A DNA stretch of 64,000 nt from assembly GCF_037892605.1 (NCBI RefSeq), contig NZ_JBBKTU010000001.1, positions 1,674,001 to 1,738,000 on the forward strand, written 5' to 3'. Below, one piece after another: positions 7,436 to 16,607 of the stretch. Numbering within the stretch: the first letter of the stretch is position 1; each line of letters opens with the position of its first letter. The notes beneath the pieces were generated by a model, which was not told the DNA's origin, searched no databases, and was given only the letters and a program-made list of their open reading frames with translations. The position numbers and the translations under genes were made by a program. This stretch comes from Lacibacter sp. H407. GTDB lineage: Bacteria; Bacteroidota; Bacteroidia; Chitinophagales; Chitinophagaceae.

Positions 7436-9768
7436 ATGACAACAGTTAAGAAAAAAGCTCCGCAGCAGGGAGTTAAAACAAACAGCAAAACAAAAGAATC
7501 CGCCAGTAAAACTGCCCGACAATCAGGTAGTGCAACCGTAAAATCAAACGGCAAACAATCAACCGCCATGAAAACAGGGGTTGATCTTTATGCTGCTCTC
7601 AACGAACATTTTGGATTCGATGCCTTTAAAGGCACTCAGGAAGCTGTGATTACCAACTTGCTGGCCGGTAATGATACGTTTGTGATCATGCCAACGGGTG
7701 GTGGTAAAAGTTTGTGTTACCAACTGCCTGCATTGGTATGTGAGGGGTGGCCATTATTGTGAGTCCGTTGATCGCACTCATGAAGAACCAGGTGGATCTT
7801 GTACGCAGTTATAGCAGCAAAGATGATGTGGCGCATTTTCTCAACTCTACATTAACCAAAAAAGAGATCAAGGAAGTGCATGATGATCTGCTCGCCGGTA
7901 AAACAAAGATGCTGTATGTAGCACCGGAAACATTGACCAAGCAGGATAATCTTGAATTTTTCAGCGATCTGAATATTTCTTTTTTTGCAGTGGATGAGGC
8001 GCATTGTATTAGTGAGTGGGGACATGATTTCCGTCCTGAATATCGCCGATTGAAAGAAATGATGGATCAGATCAATCCAGACATTCCAATCATTGCATTA
8101 ACTGCCACAGCAACGCCAAAAGTACAAAGCGATATTGTGAAGAACCTTGGATTGCGTGAACCGGAGATTTTTATATCGTCGTTTAACAGAGGCAATCTTT
8201 ATTATGAAATTCAACCCAAGATCAAGAAAGATCAAACGGTAAAACATATTGTGAAGTTTATTTCACAAAACAAAGGCAAGAGCGGCATCATTTACACACT
8301 CAACCGCAAAACAACTGAAGAACTGGCCGATATGTTGATGGCCAACGGTATTAAAGCCGTTGCTTATCATGCAGGTTTTGATGGGAAAGTGAGAGCAGAT
8401 AAACAAGATCAGTTTTTGAATGAAGATGTACAAGTGATCGTTGCCACCATTGCGTTCGGAATGGGAATTGATAAACCAGATATCCGTTTTGTGATCCACT
8501 TCAATATTCCCAAGAGCATTGAGAATTATTACCAGGAAACAGGACGTGCAGGCCGTGATGGCATGGAAGGAAAATGTATCCTGTACTATTCGCACAAAGA
8601 TGTGAGCAAGCTCGAACATTTGATGCGTGATAAGCCCCTAAGCGAACGTGAAGTAACTGCACAAATGATCCAGGAAACCGTTGCGTTTGCCGAAAGTTCC
8701 GTTTGTCGTAGAAAAATATTGCTGCATTATTTTGGTGAAGAATATACACAGGAGAACTGTGGTAACTGTGACAACTGTTTGCATCCAAAAGAAAAGATCG
8801 AAGCAAAAGACGAAACGATCATTGCGTTGAAAGCCATCAAAGCATTGGGCGAGCGTTTTGCTACTGAATATGTAATACCCGTGATCATGGGACGGTTAAC
8901 ACCACAGATCCAGATGTACCGCCACGATCAGCTTTCAGAATTTGGAAGCGGTAAAGAAAAAGATGCGCATTTCTGGAACTCATTGATCCGGCAATTATTA
9001 TTGAATGGGTTGATCCAGAAAGACATTGAAGAATATGGTTTGCTGAAGATGACAAAGGTTGGTGAAGCATTTCTGAAGAAGCCGAAGAGTTTCAAAATTG
9101 TACTTAATAATTTATACGAAGAAGCTACTGCCGATGATGATGAAGGAGCCGATGCAGGTGGCGGCGGGTTGGCGTCAGATGATAAGTTGTTTGAATTGCT
9201 GAAAGAATTACGTCAGAAAGAAGCGAAGAAAAAAGGGTTACCTCCGTTTGTGATCTTCCTTGAGAATTCGTTGCTTGATATGGCTACGCTTTATCCAACT
9301 ACATTGGAAGAATTGGAAAAATGCCAGGGCGTAAGTAAGGGCAAATCGATTCGTTACGGCAAACCTTTTGTGGAATTGGTAGCGAAGTATGTTGAGGAAC
9401 ATGAGATCGAGAAGCCCGATGAGTTTGTGATGAAAAGTGTGGTGAATAAGAGCGGCAACAAAGTATACCTCATTCAAAATGTTGACAAACGTATTCCACT
9501 CGAAACCATTGCCAAGAACAAAGGCTGGCGCATGGATGAAATGCTGGAGGAGATGGAAACCATTGCTGCCAGCGGCACCAAACTCCGCCTTGATTATGCC
9601 ATTGATGAATGGCTCGATGAATACGAACAGGAAGAGATCATTGATTATTTTAAGACCTGTAGCACCAGCGATTTAAAGATTGCGCAGCAAGAACTGGAAG
9701 ACGGTGGTTACAACTGGGAGCAGCTGAAGATTATGCGGATCAAGTTTTTGAGTGAATACGGGATGTAA
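7436..9768 (+). pseudogene. recQ: RecQ ATP-dependent DNA helicase gene with a single-base frameshift
   Basis: Two overlapping frames together make one complete RecQ. The first (ATG 7436, preceded by GAAGGAAATAAAG) runs through a basic Ser/Lys-rich leader and the Walker A motif MPTGGGKSLCYQLPAL, then stops at 7762. The second, open from 7747, continues at once with IIVSPLIALMKNQVD, the DEAH box (VDEAHCISEWGHDFRPEY), the helicase C domain, the four-cysteine zinc site (CRRK...CGNCDNC), an RQC winged helix and an HRDC domain. The break lies in the run GAGGGGTGG (7742-7750): one more G would restore the frame. All other motifs are intact, so decay is very recent, or the base is a homopolymer sequencing error. 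RecQ unwinds DNA during recombination and fork repair. Confidence 0.85.
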
Positions 9769-9783
9769 GTTCGGAGGGCAAGC

Positions 9784-9835
9784 TGATAGTGTTTAGCCGA
9801 TAGCCGTTAGTGAACAGGCAATGGGCAATAGCCAA
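9784..9835 (+). repeat. Stop-rich quasi-heptamer repeat behind recQ
   Basis: Variants of GATAGCC/GTTAGTG/CAATAGCC recur at about 7-9 base spacing directly after the recQ stop, giving many TAG and TGA triplets in all frames. The same word family (TAGCC) recurs on the other strand at 30487-30512. Confidence 0.6.
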
Positions 9836-9869
9836 ATGAATTATGGGTTTGAAATAAAAGCTGCAAAGA

Positions 9870-9901
9870 TTTCGATATTAAAGCTCATTCTTCTATATTT
9901 G
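9870..9901 (+). promoter_or_regulatory. Predicted promoter of tRNA-Phe
   Basis: A perfect -7 element TATATTTG at 9894-9901 follows a weak -33 TTTC (9870-9873) after 20 bases. It lies 60 bases before the mature tRNA. Confidence 0.55.
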
Positions 9902-9961
9902 CAGCCCCGAAGCACAAAAGGAGGATAGGCTTCCACTTACCAAATGGCGTGTTTCAGGAAT

Positions 9962-10034
9962 GGTGCGGTAGCTCAGTCGGTAGAGCAAAGGACTGAAAAT
10001 CCTTGTGTCGCCGGTTCGATCCCGGCCCACACCA
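9962..10034 (+). tRNA. tRNA-Phe (anticodon GAA)
   Basis: A 73-base cloverleaf: D arm GCTC/GAGC, anticodon arm AAGGA-CTGAAAA-TCCTT, T arm GCCGG-TTCGATC-CCGGC and discriminator A. The acceptor stem GGTGCGG/CCACACC has one unpaired C-A at position 5-68 (9966 against 10029), which is unusual. CCA is not encoded. It is followed two bases later by its own terminator. Confidence 0.93.
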
Positions 10035-10036
10035 CG

Positions 10037-10063
10037 AGCCTCAACGAAAGTTGGGGCTTTTTT
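10037..10063 (+). terminator. Terminator of tRNA-Phe
   Basis: Stem AGCCTCAAC/GTTGGGGCT with a GAAA tetraloop, followed by six T. Confidence 0.9.
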
Positions 10064-10151
10064 ATTACAGCCGCAGGATGGGCACTGATTTACGCAGAAA
10101 GTTACGCCTCAACTAAAGTGAATCATAGGCAAAGTGAATGCTTTCGAAATA

Positions 10152-10916
10152 TCACAATCGCTGCTGTTCCAAATACTCCTTCAGCATCGCCTCGTGCAGT
10201 TCCTGCAAATTGGTACTGGTATAGGGTTGCCAGATATCCGTTAATCGGTTGTATACTTCGGTGGAATTCAGATCCGGAAATAATTTGTAATCGAACTTGC
10301 TGCTGTGCAGACTGATATAGCCAGGATAAAACCAGGCCTTTTGTAAACGGATGGCTTCTTCCAGTTTTTTTAAAATGAGCACTTTTCCCAAACTGTATTT
10401 TTTATACGCAGGATCGTAGATGCTCAGAATACCGGTGAGTGATGTTGCAGCTTCATCATAACAACCGGCAGCAATCAACTGTCCATTATCACGTAGTGTA
10501 AGTAACTGTGAGGGGAACACATTTTCGTTCCGGTCGCCGAGTAAATATGCCTTTGCAGAATCACTCATGTCAAAGTCAAGTTGCGAACGGTATCTTGTAT
10601 AGAGCTCTTCCAGTTCATCGGTGAAATGCAATGGCTCAATGGCGCAGCTGAATTGTTCACTTGCCAGCAACAATTTCCGGTTCTTTTTATTGTGTTGATA
10701 ATTTTCTAATCGATAACGCAGCCAGAACACCGCCTGGTATTCGTCCTCTTTTGAAATAAGATCAGTGGTGATCAGCATTTGATGGATACGGTACCAGCCT
10801 TTGCTCAAGTAGGCATCAAGCAGTTGAGGGTCCACCGATTCCGGATAAAAATGCTGATAATAGGTCATTGGATTGCAAGATAAAAAACGAACAGCATGAA
10901 TCTGCGTATTGGCCAA
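10152..10916 (-). CDS. Arginyl-tRNA--protein transferase-like (ATE/Bpt, GNAT fold)
   Basis: A 254-residue cytoplasmic protein resembling the bacterial branch of aminoacyl-tRNA-protein transferases. These attach Leu or Arg to the N terminus of proteins and so create degradation signals. The C-terminal half has the GNAT-like pattern seen in ATE: TGILSIYDPAYKKYSLGKVLILKKLEEA, then WFYPGYI. The N-terminal half has the CNPMTYYQHFYPES and LSKGWYRIHQ segments that correspond to the family's tyrosine/arginine-rich start, but a clear CxxC-type cluster is not seen. An internal ATG at residue 17 is an alternative start. It lies 11 bases behind the small gene at 10928 in the same direction. Confidence 0.6.
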   Translation of the reverse strand: MANTQIHAVRFLSCNPMTYYQHFYPESVDPQLLDAYLSKGWYRIHQMLITTDLISKEDEYQAVFWLRYRLENYQHNKKNRKLLLASEQFSCAIEPLHFTDELEELYTRYRSQLDFDMSDSAKAYLLGDRNENVFPSQLLTLRDNGQLIAAGCYDEAATSLTGILSIYDPAYKKYSLGKVLILKKLEEAIRLQKAWFYPGYISLHSSKFDYKLFPDLNSTEVYNRLTDIWQPYTSTNLQELHEAMLKEYLEQQRL

Positions 10917-10927
10917 TAACAGTCAGC

Positions 10928-11287
10928 TTATGATCCACAATCTGTATCAATTTCCAGCATCACAGTCACTTGCTCATTACCGGTTAGTTTGTAATCGGCA
11001 CTGTTCACACAAAATTCTTTAAGATTATGTGCAGTGTTATTGGTGCTGTTTGAATGGGGATGCAGTTGATAAGCTTCCGTAGTTGCAGCTGCATCTGTTA
11101 ACACAACACAATCGGGAGAAGCAGCGGTTTTGGAACGGTCGATGATCCGCCAGCCGATGTTCAGCGGAGGTTGAACGGGATCATTCGTGTTAAGCTGTTT
11201 ACTGAGAATATAGCCATTAACAAAGGCTCCGTTAATGAGCAGTTTCACTTCGGGTTGCTGAGCAGTAAGTTGTGCGATGAGGATCAT
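10928..11287 (-). CDS. Hypothetical protein, 119 residues
   Basis: I do not recognise this family. The protein starts MILIAQLTAQQPEV, which might be a very short export signal ending at AQ, but no clear signal peptide or lipobox is present. The remainder is polar with two Cys (CVNSADYK and the C-terminal DCGS). A regular alternation of hydrophobic residues suggests a beta-sandwich. It probably shares a transcript with the transferase-like gene 11 bases downstream. Upstream, a near-consensus -7 element TACTTTCG (minus strand, about 11300-11310) might drive it. Confidence 0.55.
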   Translation of the reverse strand: MILIAQLTAQQPEVKLLINGAFVNGYILSKQLNTNDPVQPPLNIGWRIIDRSKTAASPDCVVLTDAAATTEAYQLHPHSNSTNNTAHNLKEFCVNSADYKLTGNEQVTVMLEIDTDCGS

Positions 11288-11428
11288 GTATTTTTTTGAT
11301 ACGAAAGTAGAAGGGCACTTTGCAACCTATTTGTGAAGCGGATCCTTGCAATAGGATCATCGTTCCATTTCATTTAAATCAAACAAACTCCAACTTTCGT
11401 CGGGGTTTGCAGCAGTGAAAATTATTTT

Positions 11429-13852
11429 TTACTCGCATCCAATCGGCGCACCCGGCGGTGCTTCTTTATGCAATGTTGGTTTTGCATCTTTTGGATTCTT
11501 CATGCGCTCCAATGCCAATTGCAGGTGACCGGCATTAGTACCTGTTGCAGTTTTTGATTGCAACTCAATTTGCTTTTTGAGATCGCTCAATACTTTTTGC
11601 AGAACAGCACGAACAAGAAAAGAATTATTCTCATCAACAGATGATGCAAGCAAATACGTTAATAATACCTGCTCTGTTTGTTGCTGGATCAATGCTTCCA
11701 TTCCTGATCTGCGTGGCGCTTTCCATGTTTTATCGATCAGGGTCTGGATCATCTCCGTTACACCTAAGCCTCCATTTACTTCCTGCTGAACCATACGGCT
11801 CAACCGTTCGCTGTTGAATAAGAAGGAGAAGGGGAGATCAGCACCGGTTTCCGCAGGTGATAATTGATCGAATGATAAACCGGTACGTTTGCGGAATAAT
11901 TCTCTTGAACTGCCATAACCCGATGGTCGTGGTGGTATCAATGCAGCAATACGATCAGGTATCATCAATACTTTGGGATCAATACAATCAACAATTGCAT
12001 TTAGTGCTTTGCGTTGTTCTTCTTTCGGTAACATTTTTGTGATGAGTTGTCCATCGCCACGCAATGCATAATTATAATACATACCCCCCACAAGTTTGGT
12101 TGCTGCTTCAATTTGATAGCGATGATAAAAATATACAGGTACCAACGCATCTTCCAGCATCGCCATCGGCATACCAGGCACAATATTTTTTTCACCAAAC
12201 TGCTGCAATGCTTTGCTGCGCACTTTCATCACTTCTTTTAATTCGTCTGCAGCATGTACACCATTGTCCCACAAATGTGCCTGCGGATGTAATCCACCCG
12301 GAGCACGTGCATCCCGATCGCTGATGAATTGCAATCCTTTTTTATTTGCATCGATGATAATAGTATTCAAAGCATTTTTTTCATTGGTGCCTGCAGGAAA
12401 ATCCTGGTAACCCCATGTAACAGCCACTTTATCCCAATCACCAATTTTATCGTCATACACACTGGAGAAATCCATTTCACCATTTGCATTTACACGAATG
12501 GTTGGATGCGGATAATCCATTACACTTGCACGGTTGCTTACACTGGCCGCATAGTTGTGCATCAACCCAATGGTATGGCCAATTTCATGTGCTGACAATT
12601 GACGCAATCTTGCCAATGCTGCTTTCAACATTTGATCATTTGCAGGAATACCTGTTTCATAAGGCGATAACAAACCGGAGAAGATGAGATAATCCTGTCG
12701 CACACGTAATGAGCCAAGCGATACCTGTCCTTTAATAATTTCACCTGTGCGAGGATCAACAACAGAAGCTCCGTAACTCCAGCCACGTGTTGAACGATGC
12801 ACCCAATTGATCATGTTATAACGGATATCCATCGGGTCTGCACTATCCGGCAGAATACGCACATCAAATGCATTCACATAACCTGCTGCTTCAAAAGCCT
12901 GGTTCCACCATTTACCGCCATCGAGTAAAGCTGAACGTATGGGCTCCGGTGTTCCATTATCCAAATAATAAATGATCGGTTTTACAGCTTCGCTTTTTGC
13001 GGCTGATGGATTTTTCTTATTCAACCGGTGGCGGATGATATATTGCTTTTCGATGGGATCACTAACTGGTGATGCGTAATCGTAAAACGAAACAGGGATA
13101 TAACTGCTTCGTGGATCAAACAATCTTGGTTTATAATTATTATCGGGCAATTGCACCAATGAATGATGAATGCGAAGTGTGATCGCTTCTGTTGAAGGAG
13201 CAACTGATTGTACAAAATTGCCTACTTCACCATCGCTGTTGGTATAAGTAACGCTTACTTCGAGTTCTGAATTGAGTGGAAAATTTTTGGTGCGTGCAAG
13301 GTACATGGCACTGCGTGTTTTATCCAGCGCATAATTTCCCTGCCGCATCCGGCGGATAGTATTACTCACCTTCATTGCATCACGCATCAGAAAATCAGTT
13401 GCATCAACAAGAAATTTACCATTGCTTTCTGCTTCGGTAGTAAAACCCCACACTGTTGTTTGAGCGAAGGCCTGTTCTACTGCACGTTTCTCCGCTGCAT
13501 CATTCGACAATGCACGGTAGCTGTAATTGGGTTGAATGAGTAAGATCTTGCGCCCTACTTTATTGAACTTCACCACACGGTCTTCGCCCAACAAACCACG
13601 ATCAAGACCAATATCATTTGATCCTAAACCTGCAGGCAGCGAAACAACATATAAAAATTCTGTATCTAACTTGTCTATTTCCAGCCAAACCTTGCCTGTG
13701 TTTTCATCCCAGTAAAAATTAAAATACCCCTCGTACTTTTTCAGCCCTTTTGTCTTTTCTTCAATGGAAGAAAGTTCTTGTTTAGCGGCAGGTTGGTTCT
13801 GTGCTGTTGTAAAAAATGGTAACAGCAACAATAGTAAAATTGATTTTCTCAT
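11429..13852 (-). CDS. Exported zinc metalloprotease (DUF5117/DUF5118/DUF4953 family)
   Basis: An 807-residue exported protein with a signal peptide (LLLLLPFFTTAQ). The catalytic region carries the metzincin zinc motif HEIGHTIGLMH (HExxHxxGxxH) near residue 420, with a downstream MDYPHP that may supply the Met-turn. The N-terminal part (about 35-330) matches the DUF5118/DUF5117 arrangement of Bacteroidota metalloproteases and the C-terminal 300 residues correspond to DUF4953. It probably acts in the periplasm or at the surface on proteins or peptides; the substrate is unknown. The upstream region holds a long imperfect inverted repeat. Confidence 0.9.
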   Translation of the reverse strand: MRKSILLLLLLPFFTTAQNQPAAKQELSSIEEKTKGLKKYEGYFNFYWDENTGKVWLEIDKLDTEFLYVVSLPAGLGSNDIGLDRGLLGEDRVVKFNKVGRKILLIQPNYSYRALSNDAAEKRAVEQAFAQTTVWGFTTEAESNGKFLVDATDFLMRDAMKVSNTIRRMRQGNYALDKTRSAMYLARTKNFPLNSELEVSVTYTNSDGEVGNFVQSVAPSTEAITLRIHHSLVQLPDNNYKPRLFDPRSSYIPVSFYDYASPVSDPIEKQYIIRHRLNKKNPSAAKSEAVKPIIYYLDNGTPEPIRSALLDGGKWWNQAFEAAGYVNAFDVRILPDSADPMDIRYNMINWVHRSTRGWSYGASVVDPRTGEIIKGQVSLGSLRVRQDYLIFSGLLSPYETGIPANDQMLKAALARLRQLSAHEIGHTIGLMHNYAASVSNRASVMDYPHPTIRVNANGEMDFSSVYDDKIGDWDKVAVTWGYQDFPAGTNEKNALNTIIIDANKKGLQFISDRDARAPGGLHPQAHLWDNGVHAADELKEVMKVRSKALQQFGEKNIVPGMPMAMLEDALVPVYFYHRYQIEAATKLVGGMYYNYALRGDGQLITKMLPKEEQRKALNAIVDCIDPKVLMIPDRIAALIPPRPSGYGSSRELFRKRTGLSFDQLSPAETGADLPFSFLFNSERLSRMVQQEVNGGLGVTEMIQTLIDKTWKAPRRSGMEALIQQQTEQVLLTYLLASSVDENNSFLVRAVLQKVLSDLKKQIELQSKTATGTNAGHLQLALERMKNPKDAKPTLHKEAPPGAPIGCE

Positions 13853-13926
13853 ATGCAGTTGATTGATGCATACAAGTTACGGGATGAGCGTTAAGGAAAA
13901 AAAGGAATGTGATTAATGGTGGATTA

Positions 13927-14040
13927 CGTCATTCCGACGATAGAAGGAATCTCCACGACTCCCGTAGAAATGGGTTTAATCAATATGATTATTTTTTACA
14001 GACTTAGATTGCAGAGATGTCTCCTGTCGTAGACATGACG
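13927..14040. repeat. Long imperfect inverted repeat (intergenic palindromic element)
   Basis: The left arm 13927-13954 begins CGTCATTCCGACGATAGAAG and the right arm 14013-14040 is its imperfect complement, with 20 of 28 positions pairing by my alignment; 58 bases lie between. It fills most of the 271-base gap between the metalloprotease start and the next minus-strand gene's stop. It could fold as RNA or be a relic of a non-autonomous element. Confidence 0.7.
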
Positions 14041-14123
14041 GTTAAAGAGGTTTATGAATTGCAGAGAGTTTAAAATTCGGCCAGCTTGAACCCAAAAATG
14101 GAGACATAACTAAAAAAGTAAAA

Positions 14124-14360
14124 TCAGGATTGCATTTCTTCATCCTTCTTTTGCAACCTCCACCAACGCCAGCCAATAAAGCCAATGATAAGTAAAGGAG
14201 TGCTCATGAGATAGATAATAGCACCGTTCAGGGCCTTCGCTGGTTTTTCACCAAGTTGCGAAGCAGTCTTCGTACAGATCGAACACTGTGCTTCTGCATC
14301 AACGCCTGTAAACAGTAAGGCAATGGCTAAAAAAACGATCATCAATCCCCACTTTTTCAT
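14124..14360 (-). CDS. Small membrane protein with an exported CxxC motif
   Basis: Starting at the ATG at 14360 gives 78 residues: a signal-like hydrophobic N terminus ending GVDAEAQ, then CSICTKTASQLGEKPAKALNG, one transmembrane helix (IIYLMSTPLLIIGFIGW) and a short basic tail. The longer frame to 14492 adds 44 residues that hide the signal, so it is rejected. The CxxC would face the periplasm, where it could be redox-active or bind a metal. I recall similar short proteins in Bacteroidota but know no tested function. Divergent from the gene at 14519. Confidence 0.7.
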   Translation of the reverse strand: MKKWGLMIVFLAIALLFTGVDAEAQCSICTKTASQLGEKPAKALNGAIIYLMSTPLLIIGFIGWRWWRLQKKDEEMQS

Positions 14361-14518
14361 GTTCAAAGTTTGAATTGCAAAGTTAAGGGAAGAACCGGTA
14401 GGAAGAATCGGCAATCGCCAACACGTAAAAGGGCTCTTATACCAATGGGCGCAATCATTGCTGGATGGCGATAAAATGAGGGTATTAACCATTACCTTGT
14501 TATCAAACCCTTATCACC

Positions 14519-15034
14519 ATGAAGTATCTGCTTTTTCTTTTTGCTTCCGTAATAACAATACAGCTTACAGCACAAAAACCTTGCAGCGCCCCGGCTTACC
14601 GACAGTTTGATTTCTGGATCGGTGAATGGGATGTATTTGCTAAGAATGGCACAAAAGCTGGTGACAGTAAGATCAGCCTTATACTAGACAGTTGTATTGT
14701 GCTGGAAGAATGGACAAGTGCAAGCGTCAATCAAGGTGTTCGATATGCAGGCAAAAGTTTTAATACATGGAACAGAACAACAAAACAGTGGCAACAAACA
14801 TGGGTTGATAATGTGGGAGGAACTACTGAATATCTTGAAGGAAAATATGATGATCAAAAAATTATATTCCAGACAAACCCATTTTTGTTTTCAAAAGATA
14901 CAATGGCCATAAGAAGATTAACTTTTTTTAACCTGTCGGTCGATAAAGTACGGCAGTTTGGCGAAATAAGTAAAGACAAAGGTGTTACCTGGAATGCAGA
15001 ATTTGATCTTGAATACCGTCGCAGAAAAGGATGA
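14519..15034 (+). CDS. Exported DUF1579-like beta-barrel protein
   Basis: A 171-residue exported protein with a signal peptide ending LTAQ. The motif RQFDFWIGEWDVF at about residues 29-41 is typical of a large class of lipocalin-like proteins (DUF1579 and relatives) seen as small stand-alone genes. The rest alternates as expected for a beta-barrel, with several conserved-looking Trp residues. Ligand and role are unknown. It is the first gene of an eight-gene same-strand run to 19373 whose members are small and mostly unrelated, so the run is probably co-transcribed. Confidence 0.65.
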   Translation: MKYLLFLFASVITIQLTAQKPCSAPAYRQFDFWIGEWDVFAKNGTKAGDSKISLILDSCIVLEEWTSASVNQGVRYAGKSFNTWNRTTKQWQQTWVDNVGGTTEYLEGKYDDQKIIFQTNPFLFSKDTMAIRRLTFFNLSVDKVRQFGEISKDKGVTWNAEFDLEYRRRKG

Positions 15035-15085
15035 ATGGGGTAAATTTCTCTCATCTATTTCCGAACTTTAAGAAAAACCTTTATC

Positions 15086-15601
15086 ATGAACCGTAAATCA
15101 TTTCTGCAGAACGTAGCTGTTGGCAGCGGCATCATTGCTATTCCTTCAATGATACTTGCTCAGGAAACAAAGCCAATGCAACAAACAAAACCTGATCCAC
15201 TGCCTGCTGAAAAAGTAAAAGACTTTGTAAGTGCGGGTCACAATAATCTTGATAAGGTTAAAACTTTATTGACTGAATTTCCAACGCTCATCTATGCCAC
15301 ATGGGATCTGGGTGGTGGCGATTTTGAAACCGGATTGGAAGGTGCCGGACATGTGGGCAATAAAGACATCGCAAATTTTCTGATTGAAAAAGGAGCACGC
15401 ACCAATTTGTTTGTTCTCACGATGTTGGGTAAAACACAAATTGTAAAGGCATATATCGAAAGCTATCCTTCGTACCTTAATGCAAGAGGTCCGCATGGAT
15501 TTACATTATTGCATCATGCAAACAGAGGTGGTGAAGAAGCAAAAGAGTTGGTGGAATATTTACAAAGCAAAGGATTGAAAGAAACAAGAGCAGCATTATA
15601 A
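15086..15601 (+). CDS. Exported ankyrin-repeat protein
   Basis: A 171-residue protein starting MNRKSFLQNVAVGSGIIAIPSMILAQ, a signal of the MNRRxFLK type that resembles a Tat signal without the full twin arginine. About three ankyrin-like repeats follow (GHNNLDKVKTLLTEFP, GHVGNKDIANFLIEKGA, HGFTLLHHANRGGEEAKELVEYL). Ankyrin repeats bind partner proteins. Its TAA overlaps the next ATG (TAATG at 15599-15603), indicating translational coupling to the propeller protein that follows. Confidence 0.75.
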   Translation: MNRKSFLQNVAVGSGIIAIPSMILAQETKPMQQTKPDPLPAEKVKDFVSAGHNNLDKVKTLLTEFPTLIYATWDLGGGDFETGLEGAGHVGNKDIANFLIEKGARTNLFVLTMLGKTQIVKAYIESYPSYLNARGPHGFTLLHHANRGGEEAKELVEYLQSKGLKETRAAL

Positions 15602-16590
15602 TGAAGTATTATATAAATACAATTATGCGTGGGATTATAGTTCTCATTGTTAATATAACGATGAGCTTACAACTCGTTGCACAAAGCAAGGCTTCAGTTT
15701 TATTTTTTGATCAGTCTGCACCGGGCAATGAAGCAATGTTGTTTGCGCCCGGTATTGTATCAGACGAATTAAGCAACAGAGATATGGCGATTTCGCCGGC
15801 ATACGATGAGTTGTTGTACACGGTTCAATACCGGGGCGGCATGTTCAGCACCATATTGCATGCAGAAAAGAAAAATGGCAAATGGAGTAAACCGGCAGTA
15901 GCAAATTTTTCCGGACTTTATAATGATCTGGAGCCTGCGTTTTCACCCGATGGGAAAAAATTATACTTCGCTTCCAATCGTCCAATGCCCGGCACCTCTT
16001 CAAAAGATTACAACCTGTGGGTACTGTCAAAAGAAAATGGAAAGTGGAGTAATCCCGTTCCGTTACCTGAACCGGTGAACAGCATGGCCGATGAATTTTA
16101 TCCGTCAATCACAAAAAGCGGCAGCATTTATTTTACAAGAATGGTGAAAGAGAAAGGTGAGGATATTGTGTATTGCAAATGGAACAACAATGTATTTGAA
16201 CCCGCCATTAGTTTACCTGATGTGATCAATACCAGTGGCGATGAATTCAATGCGTTTGTTGATCCTGATGAGCAGTTTGTGATTTATACCGGCTACAAAC
16301 GAAAAGATGCCTTGGGAACAGGCGATCTCTACATCAGCAAAAAAAATGAACAGGACGAATGGATGGCATCTGTAAATCTTGGAACAGCAATTAACGGAGC
16401 CGGACTTACCTATTGCCCGTACATCAGCCCCGATAAAAAATATTTCTTTTTCAGCAGCAGCAGAAACAGCATCATTAAAACACCATTTGAAAAGAAGCAA
16501 ACCATAACGGAACTAAAACAACTCATCAACCAACCGTTGAATGGGTGGGACAATATTTACTGGATCGACGCATCTCAATTTTTTAAATAA
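15601..16590 (+). CDS. Exported PD40/TolB-like beta-propeller protein
   Basis: A 329-residue exported protein with a signal ending LQLVAQ. It contains several PD40 (WD40-like) strands: AISPAYDELLYT, AFSPDGKKLYFASNRP, YISPDKKYFFFSSSR. Such propellers bind proteins or peptides in the periplasm or at the surface; many stand alone without catalytic domains. No enzyme domain is visible. Translationally coupled to the ankyrin gene by a one-base overlap. The same ankyrin-then-propeller order recurs at 20841-22527. Confidence 0.75.
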   Translation: MKYYINTIMRGIIVLIVNITMSLQLVAQSKASVLFFDQSAPGNEAMLFAPGIVSDELSNRDMAISPAYDELLYTVQYRGGMFSTILHAEKKNGKWSKPAVANFSGLYNDLEPAFSPDGKKLYFASNRPMPGTSSKDYNLWVLSKENGKWSNPVPLPEPVNSMADEFYPSITKSGSIYFTRMVKEKGEDIVYCKWNNNVFEPAISLPDVINTSGDEFNAFVDPDEQFVIYTGYKRKDALGTGDLYISKKNEQDEWMASVNLGTAINGAGLTYCPYISPDKKYFFFSSSRNSIIKTPFEKKQTITELKQLINQPLNGWDNIYWIDASQFFK

Positions 16591-16607
16591 ACCTTAAAAC
16601 TTACAAC

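Noticed and set aside
7742-7762. Programmed minus-one frameshift in recQ as the main explanation
   Set aside because: The G run allows a slip, but there is no stimulatory hairpin that I can see and RecQ is not known to use frameshifting; a sequence error or fresh mutation is more likely.
9944-10315. Open frame of 123 residues covering tRNA-Phe
   Set aside because: It contains the complete tRNA and its terminator, then runs antisense over the arginyltransferase-like gene.
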